From: SHZL01 sp963708905
Lineage (GTDB): Bacteria > Pseudomonadota > Gammaproteobacteria > Xanthomonadales > SZUA-36
Length of the DNA: 64,000 nucleotides
Direction: 5' to 3'
NCBI GenBank assembly: GCA_963708905.1
Contig: CAVPUV010000078.1
Span: forward strand, 1 to 64,000
Both the position numbers and the translations under genes were made by a program. Each line of letters starts with the position of its first letter. Position 1 is the first letter of the stretch. Shown one piece after another: positions 8,031 through 15,246 of this stretch. The notes under the pieces are model-generated. The model was given only the letters and a program-made list of their open reading frames with translations. It was not told the DNA's origin and searched no databases.

Positions 8031-8499
8031 TAGTGTCTGTCCATAAACGGGCATCCCTGCCCGTTATGGATTCGCTACGCAAAAACGTGGTTTTGCTGCG
8101 CTCACATTTTCAATGACTTACGTCATCGAAAATGGCGGCACATCCGTGTGCCGCGTTGGCATGTGGCGTTTATGGACGGGCACTACTTAGTGTCTGTCCA
8201 TAAACGGGCATCCCTGCCCGTTATGGATTCGCTACGCAAAAACGTGGTTTTGCTGCGCTCACATTTTCAATGACTTACGTCATCGAAAATGGCGGCACAT
8301 CCGTGTGCCGCGTTGGCATGTGGCGTTTATGGACGGGCACTACTTAGTGTCTGTCCATAAACGGGCATCCCTGCCCGTTATGGATTCGCTACGCAAAAAC
8401 GTGGTTTTGCTGCGCTCACATTTTCAATGACTTACGTCATCGAAAATGGCGGCACATCCGTGTGCCGCGTTGGCATGTGGCGTTTATGGACAGACACTA
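8031..8499. repeat. Three head-to-tail copies of a 157-bp four-hairpin palindromic element
   Basis: The unit starting TAGTGTCTGTCC recurs at 8031, 8188 and 8345 with an exact 157-base period. Within unit 1 four hairpins follow each other: A (8041-8069, around AACGGGCA/TGCCCGTT), B (8079-8096, GCAAAA/TTTTGC), C (8105-8134, CATTTTCAATGAC against GTCATCGAAAATG) and D (8135-8154, GCGGCACA/TGTGCCGC). The outer ends of the array, AGTGTCTGTCCATAAACG (8032-8049) and its perfect complement (8481-8498), are terminal inverted repeats. Internal right ends read GACGGGCACT instead of GACAGACACT. The array fills the gap between two convergent genes and abuts the folE2 stop codon. Single copies occur at 23408 and 62755. 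Confidence 0.95.
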
Positions 8500-8500
8500 C

Positions 8501-9484
8501 TTATTTTTTGGAATTTCGCAGGCGCACCGGCGCCCCCGCTCCGGCAACATAGCCGCCATCGATGCCCTTGGTAATCACGGACACGGCGTTATGCGGATGC
8601 AGACTTTCGTAGTGGGTGCAGCGCGCCCAGAAATCGAGGATGCGCTCGTCGCTGTTGAGCGCGGTCTGAACCCTGCGGCCGGCATCTTCACAAAACATCA
8701 GGTTGCGACCATTCAGCAGCGCAAAAGCCTGCTCGTCTTCACGCTTCACCGTGGCTTGCACCGGCGTCTTCAAAGCGTTCTCGATTTCATTGATCAACTC
8801 AATGATGGGGAACATTTCGAAACTGGGTGTCAGACGGACACGAATTTCCGCTGCGCTGCGCTGGCTATGTGGAGTGGCCAATACGCCCTCTTCACTGCCG
8901 AGCCAGGCCAGCACTTGCTGCTTGTCGACTTGTTGCTGGCCCATGAAATCCTGTCTGAACTGATCCTGGATCAACTGGCGCGCCAGCGCAGCAGAACATG
9001 GACAGGTACTGGAATAGAGAATTTCCAGACCCATTTCCAGGCTGAACGCGCCGCCTTCGAGAATGGCGATCATGGACACGGGATAACGACGCCAGCCCTC
9101 GTTGGCGCTGGCCAGAGCCGGCCGGCGGGTAACATAATCGAAATCCACACGAATCAGGGCCCGGTCACTCAAGCCCTTGTGCGAGTCAAGAAATGAGCGC
9201 AGCAATTGCCGCAAGGTGCATGGGTTGAGCGGACGCTGGGTGAATACCTGGTCCAACTCCAGGTACAGCCGCGACATGTGAATGCCGCGCACATCGGGGT
9301 CTCTCAAATTGACATACGCGGTGACCAGGGCGGTGGACTGTATCAATCCGCCCGCATCGTCTTCAATGCGCACGGGCATTTCGATTTCGTTCATACCCAC
9401 CCAAGCCAGTTCACCAGCGACTTCCGCCTTGGCTTCGTTGGCAATATCGGGCATATCCCGCAGTATGCTTTCAATCGTGTTCAT
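8501..9484 (-). CDS. folE2: GTP cyclohydrolase I type 2 (FolE2)
   Basis: The 327-residue protein matches the FolE2/GCYH-IB (COG1469) family: EIEMPVRIEDDAG, AYVNLRDPDVRGIHMSRLY, LYSSTCPCSAALARQLI with the conserved active-site cysteine, and a C-terminal THYESLHPHNAVSVITKG. It makes 7,8-dihydroneopterin triphosphate from GTP, for folate and queuosine, using metals other than zinc. Translation most likely starts at ATG 9482-9484, since a longer frame would run back through tRNA-Pro, immediately upstream on the same strand. Its stop codon touches the palindromic repeat array. No Zur-like site was noticed. Confidence 0.93.
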   Translation of the reverse strand: MNTIESILRDMPDIANEAKAEVAGELAWVGMNEIEMPVRIEDDAGGLIQSTALVTAYVNLRDPDVRGIHMSRLYLELDQVFTQRPLNPCTLRQLLRSFLDSHKGLSDRALIRVDFDYVTRRPALASANEGWRRYPVSMIAILEGGAFSLEMGLEILYSSTCPCSAALARQLIQDQFRQDFMGQQQVDKQQVLAWLGSEEGVLATPHSQRSAAEIRVRLTPSFEMFPIIELINEIENALKTPVQATVKREDEQAFALLNGRNLMFCEDAGRRVQTALNSDERILDFWARCTHYESLHPHNAVSVITKGIDGGYVAGAGAPVRLRNSKK

Positions 9485-9502
9485 CAACTTCTCATTTTTC
9501 AT

Positions 9503-9579
9503 TGGTCGGGGCGGGGAGATTCGAACTCCCGACCCCCACAACCCCATTGTGGTGCGCTACCAGGCTGCGCTACGCCCCG
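9503..9579 (-). tRNA. tRNA-Pro (anticodon GGG)
   Basis: The minus-strand sequence folds as a cloverleaf: acceptor CGGGGCG/CGCCCCG, D arm GCGCAGCCTGGTAGCGC, anticodon stem CCACA/TGTGG with loop ATGGGGT (anticodon GGG), T arm with GTTCGAATC and an encoded 3' CCA. The length is 77 bases. It lies between the MerR-type gene and folE2 on the same strand. Confidence 0.95.
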
Positions 9580-9597
9580 ACATGCGAAATGATCGTA

Positions 9598-9954
9598 CTA
9601 ACGTTTCAGAACCTGCAGCACATCTTCGAGTTCCATACGCACCTGCCGGATGACTTGCTGACTGCGGCATACATCATCGCGCGACTCGTCGCCCTCCAGC
9701 ATCTGGCGGGCTCCGCCGATAGTATACCCTTGCTCGTACAGGAGACCGCGAATTTGGCGGATCATCATCACGTCACCGCGTTGATAATAGCGCCGGTTGC
9801 CTCGCCGTTTGACCGGTTTGAGCTGTTCAAACTCTTGCTCCCAGTAACGCAACACGTGCGGTTTGACGCCACACAGATCGCTTACCTCACCTATGGTGAA
9901 ATATCTTTTCGCCGGAATCGGCGGCAGTTCGCGATCAATTCCCGGATCTAACAT
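9598..9954 (-). CDS. MerR-family transcriptional regulator next to ihfA
   Basis: The 118-residue protein has an N-terminal winged helix of MerR type: RYFTIGEVSDLCGVKPHVLRYWEQEF, then RRYYQRGDVMMIRQIRGLLYEQGYTIGGARQML. A short C-terminal coiled coil follows. There are no metal-binding cysteines like those of MerR or CueR, so it is not a metal sensor by that criterion. This small protein is regularly found directly after ihfA at the end of the pheST operon in gammaproteobacteria. Its frame overlaps ihfA by about 20 bases, which indicates translational coupling. Target genes are unknown. Confidence 0.88.
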   Translation of the reverse strand: MLDPGIDRELPPIPAKRYFTIGEVSDLCGVKPHVLRYWEQEFEQLKPVKRRGNRRYYQRGDVMMIRQIRGLLYEQGYTIGGARQMLEGDESRDDVCRSQQVIRQVRMELEDVLQVLKR

Positions 9955-10240
9955 AGGCTTCTACCCTTGCGCGAAGCTTCTGGCCTGGACGGAAGGTTAC
10001 GACGCGGCGGGCGGAAATGGGGATTTCCTTTCCCGTCTTGGGATTTCTGCCGGGTCTTTGATTTTTCTCGCGCAATTGAAAATTACCAAACCCTGAAAGC
10101 TTGACGTTCTCACCCCTTTCAAGCGCTTTCCTGATGGCCTCGAAGTATGCATCTACAAACTCCTTGGCTTCCCTTTTGTTGAGACCCACTTCATCGAACA
10201 AGCGGTCTGCTATATCTGCCTTGGTCAGTGACATGTTCAT
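9935..10240 (-). CDS. ihfA: Integration host factor alpha subunit
   Basis: The 101-residue HU/IHF-family protein reads MSLTKADIADRLFDEVGLNKREAKEFVDAYFEAIRKAL, then GRNPKTGKEIPISARRVVTFRPGQKL, which contains the beta-arm with the DNA-intercalating proline. Sequence and position directly after pheT identify it as IhfA rather than HU. With IhfB it bends DNA at specific sites for recombination, replication and sigma-54 promoters. Its ATG overlaps the pheT stop (ATGA), so the two are coupled. Confidence 0.96.
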   Translation of the reverse strand: MNMSLTKADIADRLFDEVGLNKREAKEFVDAYFEAIRKALERGENVKLSGFGNFQLREKNQRPGRNPKTGKEIPISARRVVTFRPGQKLRARVEAYVRSGN

Positions 10241-12610
10241 CCTCTTAAACGGGCACCCAAACGTCGATCCAGATCGGCAATGACCTGCTGTATCACGGGG
10301 TCCACGGCTTGGTCTGTTAGAGTGCTGGAAACGTGCTGCAAAATCAAGCCAATAGCGACACTTTTGTAACCTTTTTTTAATTCAATATCCTGATACACGT
10401 CGAAAACCACCAAATTCTGTAGTAATTCCCCGGCAGCGCCCATGACCACGGCTCTTATTTCCGCGAACGTGACTGCTTGCGGCACCCAAACGGCAAGGTC
10501 CCGCCGAATCGATGGGAATCGTGAAACAGCTTGCACGAAAATATGTTCACGTTGTTGCAATGGCGCCAGATCGAGTTCAAAAGCAAAAACGGCAACGTCC
10601 ACATCCAGTGCCTTGAGCACACTCGGATGGACCGCGCCACACCAGCCAATATTACGCTCATGCAGAACTACCCGGGCACTCGCACCCGGGTGGGCCCACG
10701 GCTCATCGAGCGGCACGAACCGGGCAGTTTCGTAACCTCTGAGTGCGAACAGGTGCTCGAACGTCTCCCTTGATGTCAAAAAAATCGACAGCGCGCGAAG
10801 ACCCGGACCATTGTTCCGGCCAGGCAGAACCGGTCGCCACGGCGGCAATTCTCGGGATCTCGAGTAAGGTCTCCTGCTGCACGTAGGCCAGACCGGTTTC
10901 AAACAAGCGCACCCGGTCCTGCTGGCGGCGCACATTATAGCTGAGGGCGGCCAACAGGCCCGGCAGCAGTGTCGTGCGCATCACGTCCATTTCGGCTGAC
11001 AGAGGATTGGCCAGCGGCAGTGCATGACTGGCTTGATACAGCGCCGCCAGCTGCCGGCGGTCGACGAAACTGTAATTGATCGCTTCCTGGTATCCGGCCG
11101 CGCATAAAGACTGCTGGAAGTGCATCAGTGGTACTTCATGACTGGCTGCGCTGCCGACGGACAACACGCCGCTGGGTGCGGCTTCAGGGATACGGTCATA
11201 ACCGTAAACCCGGGCGATTTCCTCGATGAGGTCTTCTTCGATGGTTATGTCCATGCGCGCCGATGGCGCCGTGACGGTCCAACTGCCGTCGGCGAACGCC
11301 ACGACCATGCCCAGGCGGGTGAGGATATCCTCCACCACCGTGTGCTCAAATTCCAGGCCGATAATCCGCTGCAGGCGATCATGGCGCAAGTGGATGGGCT
11401 GATTGCAGGGAAACCACTGCGGCTCTTCCGCCAGCAAAACCGGCCCCGGCGCCCCACCACAGATATCCAGTATCAGGGCCGTGGCATGCTCAATGGCCTG
11501 CACCTGCGCTTGTGGATCGACACCGCGCTCAAAGCGGTGTGAGGCATCCGTGTGTAATCCGTAAGCCCGCGCCTTGCCCATGATGGTCGCGGGTTTGAAC
11601 CAGGCGCTTTCGAGCAGAATACTGTGGGTGCTCTCCGTGACGGCACTTGCAGCCCCACCCATGATGCCGGCCAGGGCCAGCGGTCCACCGGCGTCACAGA
11701 TGGTCAGCACATCAGCATCGAGTTCCACTTCTGAGCCGTCCAGCAACAGTAATTTTTCGCCACTGCGGCCACGGCGAACGATGATTTCCCGCTGCACCCG
11801 GTCCAGGTCAAAGGCATGCATGGGCTGGCCCAGTTCCAGTAAAACGTAGTTGGTGACGTCCACCACCGGACTGATGCTGCGCACGCCGCAACGCCGCAAG
11901 GCTTCCCGCATCCACAGCGGCGTGGTAGCGGCGGGATCGATGTTGCGAATGATACGCGCGGCATAGCGTGGACAGTCTTGCGCGTGTTCGAGACGAATCG
12001 GCAGGCGGTCATCGATGCGGGCAGCGACGGGTGGGATATCCCGGGCAATGAAATCCGTGGCGCAAATGGCGGCCACATCACGAGCCAGGCCCCTGATAGA
12101 CAGGCAATCCGCACGATTGGGCGTGAGATCGATTTCAATGCTGCAATCGTCCAGCGCCAGAAACTGGCGCAGATCCTCGCCCACCGGGGCATCTGCCGGT
12201 AGTTGCAGCAGGCCGGAATGGTCATCCGACAGGCCCAGTTCACGCGCCGAGCAAAGCATTCCGGCAGACTCCACACCCCGCAGCCTGGCTGCCTTGATCT
12301 TGAAATCCGGCCCAATGCTGGCACCTACCCTGGCCAATGGCACGCGTATCCCGGCACGCGCATTGGGCGCGCCGCACACGATCTGCAGGGTCTGCCCTGA
12401 ACCATCGTTAACGGAACACACGGACAATTTGTCGGCGTCGGGATGTGGCCTGCAGGCCTCGATTTCAGCCACCACCACGTTACTGAAATCAGCCGCCACC
12501 GGTTCGATGGTTTCGACCTCCAGCCCGGCGGCAGTAAGGCGATCGGCCAGCTTGCGGGCATCCATATCGAGACGAACCCATTGCCGCAACCAATTCACAC
12601 TGAATTTCAT
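10237..12610 (-). CDS. pheT: Phenylalanyl-tRNA synthetase beta subunit, interrupted by a one-base frameshift
   Basis: From ATG 12608-12610 the protein begins MKFSVNWLRQWV and shows the tRNA-binding (EMAP-like) domain, the B3/B4 editing region and the B5 domain up to VDFFDIKGDV. There the frame breaks near 10757-10763 and continues one base shifted as EHLFALRGYETARFVPLDEPW, through FPSIRRDLAVWV, to the ferredoxin-fold anticodon-binding end (LTDQAVDPVIQQVIADLD). The joined product is about 790 residues, normal for PheT. PheT is essential, so the extra base (GACGTTCGAG, minus strand) is most likely a sequence error. It overlaps ihfA and follows pheS by 23 bases. Confidence 0.92.
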
Positions 12611-12633
12611 TTTATTTCTGCAAGCCCACGTGC

Positions 12634-13632
12634 TCAGTGAAACTGCCGGAGAAACTGCAGGTCATTCTCGAAAAACTGCCGCAGATCGGTGACGCCATAG
12701 CGCAACATCGCAATGCGCTCCACGCCCATGCCGAAGGCATAGCCGGTGTAGTGCTCCGTATCGACGCCGCAGGCCCTGAGCACGTTGGGATGGACCATGC
12801 CGCAGCCGAGTATTTCCAGCCAACCCGGCTCGGATCCGTCATTTTTCTCCCAGCCGATATCCACCTCGGCCGAAGGTTCGGTGAACGGAAAATAGGACGG
12901 ACGAAAACGCATCGGCAGTGAACGTTCAAAAAATGCGTTGACGAAGGCGCGCAGCACGCCTTTGAGGTCTGCCATACTCACGCCCTCGCCGACCAACAAG
13001 CCTTCGATCTGGTGAAACATCGGCGTATGGGTCTGATCCGAATCGCTGCGGTAGACCTTGCCGGGCGCGATGATGCGGTAAGGGGGGTCCTGCCGCTCCA
13101 TGACCCGGATTTGCACCGGAGAAGTATGCGTTCGCAGTAATCGCCCGTCGCCAAAATAGAAGGTATCGTGCATGGCCCGGGCTGGATGGTGTTCGGGGAA
13201 ATTCAGTGCCGCAAAGTTGTAATAATCCTGCTCGACTTCCGGGCCGGTGGCGACATCAAATCCCAGGCGGGAAAATATGTTGATGGCGCGTTGCATCGCC
13301 CGGGTAACCGGATGCAGCCCACCGCGCGTTTCTCCGCGCCCGGGCAGCGTCACATCCACTTTCTGGCTCAGCAGGGTGGCTTCCAGAGCAGCGCTTTCCA
13401 ATACCTGCTTGCGTTCCGCGATGGCCCTGGTGAGGACATCACGGGCCTGGTTCACCGCGGCGCCAAGGGCTTTTCGTTGCTCAGCATCCAGCGCAGCGAG
13501 TGCTTTGAGCTGCGTGGTGATTTCGCCTTTCTTGCCCAGATACCCAACCCGCAGTTCGTCCAGGCGCTGCAAATCCTGGCAGGATGCCACCTCGGTGGTG
13601 GCGCGGTGCTGAATTTCCTTGATTTTGTCCAA
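12634..13632 (-). CDS. pheS: Phenylalanyl-tRNA synthetase alpha subunit
   Basis: The class II synthetase shows an N-terminal coiled coil, then GGLHPVTRAMQRAINIFSRLGF and EQDYYNFAALNFPEHHPAR. Motif 2 (THTSPVQIRVM) and motif 3 (GCGMVHPNVLRACG, GFAFGMGVERIAML-like) follow. I choose TTG 13630-13632, preceded by AGGGA at seven bases, which gives 332 residues and a normal N-terminus. An in-frame upstream ATG at 13725 would add 31 residues unlike the family. With PheT it forms the alpha2-beta2 enzyme that charges tRNA-Phe. Confidence 0.94.
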   Translation of the reverse strand: MDKIKEIQHRATTEVASCQDLQRLDELRVGYLGKKGEITTQLKALAALDAEQRKALGAAVNQARDVLTRAIAERKQVLESAALEATLLSQKVDVTLPGRGETRGGLHPVTRAMQRAINIFSRLGFDVATGPEVEQDYYNFAALNFPEHHPARAMHDTFYFGDGRLLRTHTSPVQIRVMERQDPPYRIIAPGKVYRSDSDQTHTPMFHQIEGLLVGEGVSMADLKGVLRAFVNAFFERSLPMRFRPSYFPFTEPSAEVDIGWEKNDGSEPGWLEILGCGMVHPNVLRACGVDTEHYTGYAFGMGVERIAMLRYGVTDLRQFFENDLQFLRQFH

Positions 13633-13658
13633 TGCTTGATCCCTGAAATGGAACCTGG

Positions 13659-13684
13659 AAAAGGGAAGAGCGCAGACCCTTCCC
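13659..13684 (-). terminator. Terminator-like hairpin (possible attenuator) between rplT and pheS
   Basis: On the minus strand GGGAAG pairs with CTTCCC around a 10-base loop and is followed by TTTT, about 30 bases before the pheS start. The sequence overlapping and following it is phenylalanine-codon containing (TTT, TTC, TTC within PFSRFHF). A pheM-type attenuator occupies the same place in E. coli. The stem is short, so this is tentative. Confidence 0.35.
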
Positions 13685-13768
13685 CTGACATAATCCCTGC
13701 CGACCCCAGTTGCGGTAATGGCCATGCCAAACGCGACTCAGGGCATGTGCAGCCGGGTCGTCGCGATT

Positions 13769-14125
13769 TTATCCAAGACTGGCCTTGGCTTTTTCCGCCA
13801 GGGCGCCAAACGCGGCAAGATCGTGCACGGCGAGGTCCGCCAGCACTTTGCGATCAACTTCCACTTCAGCCCTGCTCAGGCCATCGATGAAGCGGCTGTA
13901 AGACATGCCGAAGATACGCGCCGCGGCATTGATGCGCACGATCCACAGGCGGCGGAACTGACGCTTGCGCTGACGGCGGTCGCGGTAGGAATACTGGCCC
14001 GCTTTGATCACGGCTTGCTTGGCGACGCGATAGACCTTGCGGCGCGCAGCGTAATAACCCTTGGCTTCATCCAGAACTTTCTTGTGCCGGGCGTGAGCCG
14101 TTACGCCCCGTTTTACTCTTGCCAT
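13769..14125 (-). CDS. rplT: 50S ribosomal protein L20
   Basis: The 118-residue basic protein starts MARVKRGVTAHARHKKVLDEAKGY and continues with YRDRRQRKRQFRRLWIVRINAAAR, an unmistakable bL20. In E. coli L20 represses its own operon by binding the rpmI leader, relying on rpmI-rplT coupling. Here the gap to rpmI is 182 bases and filled by a palindromic element, so coupling is probably altered. Confidence 0.98.
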   Translation of the reverse strand: MARVKRGVTAHARHKKVLDEAKGYYAARRKVYRVAKQAVIKAGQYSYRDRRQRKRQFRRLWIVRINAAARIFGMSYSRFIDGLSRAEVEVDRKVLADLAVHDLAAFGALAEKAKASLG

Positions 14126-14145
14126 TTTCCTGATCTCCTGGTTTT

Positions 14146-14308
14146 AACCCGGAAAGTCCATTAGGAGACACGCCCTCGCTCGATCTTTGAATCCACAAGG
14201 AATTTTCTTCAGTCGGCAATACAGCCCGGTATTGCGCTCCCTCAGAAAATTCCTTGTGAATCCAAATCTCTTCGCGATCATCGTGCCTCCTAATGGACTT
14301 TCCGGGTT
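14146..14308. repeat. Nested palindromic element between rpmI and rplT
   Basis: AACCCGGAAAGTCCATTAGGAG (14146-14167; outer arm, 22 bases) is perfectly complementary to 14287-14308. Inside it, a second pair of arms around CACAAGGAATTTTCT (about 14187-14208 and 14244-14265) pairs with few mismatches. At the centre is a hairpin GCAATAC/GTATTGC (14216-14235). The whole could fold into one long cruciform or RNA hairpin of about 163 bases. The right arm ends in the rpmI stop codon. It has the size and symmetry of a MITE. No second copy was found in the window. Confidence 0.9.
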
Positions 14309-14505
14309 TAAGCGTAGGGCAGCATGCGTTTGACGGACTTCTGGTCCGAGGCATCGATCATGCCGGTACCGCGCAAGCTGCGCTTAACCTTCTGGCTTTT
14401 TTTCGTCAGGATATGACTGTGAAAGGCGTGGCCGCGTTTGAAAGCGCCTGAAGCGGTTTTCTTGAAACGCTTGGCCGCGCCCCGATTGGTTTTCATCTTG
14501 GGCAT
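14308..14505 (-). CDS. rpmI: 50S ribosomal protein L35
   Basis: The 65-residue basic protein begins MPKMKTNRGAAKRFKKTASG and contains RGHAFHSHILTKKSQKVKRSLRGT, the bL35 signature. A GAAGGAG ribosome site precedes the ATG, just after a small hairpin (AGCCCCGAAATGGGGC, minus strand). Its stop TAA is part of the outer arm of the palindromic element. The 207-base spacer to infC (14506-14712) is the likely L20 regulatory leader, but I cannot prove a pseudoknot by eye. Confidence 0.98.
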   Translation of the reverse strand: MPKMKTNRGAAKRFKKTASGAFKRGHAFHSHILTKKSQKVKRSLRGTGMIDASDQKSVKRMLPYA

Positions 14506-14712
14506 GGTCGAACTCCTTCGGCCCCATTTCGGGGCTATTCATATGTCACGTTGCTCGAGCGGTCACTGTTGTGACACTTTTCTTGCTGCTCGACATCGCT
14601 TCTGTTTTTCCCGTGGCCCTGATCGGCATCGCGGGAGCGGTGCATTCTATCTGAATTTACCCAAGCATTGCAAAGATATGCCGGTAAGCACGCTTGCGCG
14701 CGATTCTCGGCT

Positions 14713-15231
14713 TCAAGTCTTCTTGGAACTGATCATCATCACCATCTGCCGCCCTTCGAAACGCGCATGTTGTTCCACGGTGATTTCATCAGCCAGATCT
14801 GCTTCAACCCGCTTGAGCATGGCTGTGCCCAGTTCCTGGTGTGCCATCTCACGGCCACGGAAGCGCAGCGTGATCTTGACCTTGTCACCCTCTTCCAGGA
14901 AACGCCGGACACTGCGCAGCTTCACCTGGTAGTCGGCAATTTCCGTTCCCGGACGGAACTTGACCTCCTTGACCTGAACCTGCTTTTGCTTTTTCTTGGC
15001 AGACTGTGTTTTCTTTTGTTGTTCGAATCGGAATTTGCCGTAGTCCATGACCCGGCAGACCGGCGGTTCTCCGTTGGGTGCAATTTCAACCAGGTCGAGC
15101 CCCCCTTGTTCCGCCAGGCTCAGTGCCGCCCCAATGGTCATGATCCCCGCTTGTTCTCCCTCGGCGTCGATCACCCGAACCTGTGGCGCAGTAATCTCGT
15201 TATTGCACCGTGTCTCTTTTCCTGCTGCGAT
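14713..15231 (-). CDS. infC: Translation initiation factor IF-3, starting at ATC
   Basis: The family core is clear: NNEITAPQVRVIDAEGEQAG, then LVEIAPNGEPPVCRVMDYGKFRFE, VKEVKFRPGTEIADYQVKLR and LEEGDKVKITLRFRGREM. No ATG, GTG or TTG gives a full N-terminus. A strong GGGAGGA lies seven bases before ATC 15229-15231, which opens a frame giving 172 residues (AAGKETRCNNEI) of normal length. Rare AUU/AUC/AUA starts are the known basis of IF-3 autoregulation, because the factor discriminates against its own start codon. The gene follows thrS by about 15 bases. Confidence 0.95.
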   Translation of the reverse strand: MAAGKETRCNNEITAPQVRVIDAEGEQAGIMTIGAALSLAEQGGLDLVEIAPNGEPPVCRVMDYGKFRFEQQKKTQSAKKKQKQVQVKEVKFRPGTEIADYQVKLRSVRRFLEEGDKVKITLRFRGREMAHQELGTAMLKRVEADLADEITVEQHARFEGRQMVMMISSKKT

Positions 15232-15246
15232 GTGGAATTCCTCCCG

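Noticed and set aside
14067..14354. 95-codon minus-strand frame across the rpmI-rplT spacer
   Set aside because: It is created by reading through the nested palindrome and overlaps the ends of both ribosomal protein genes.
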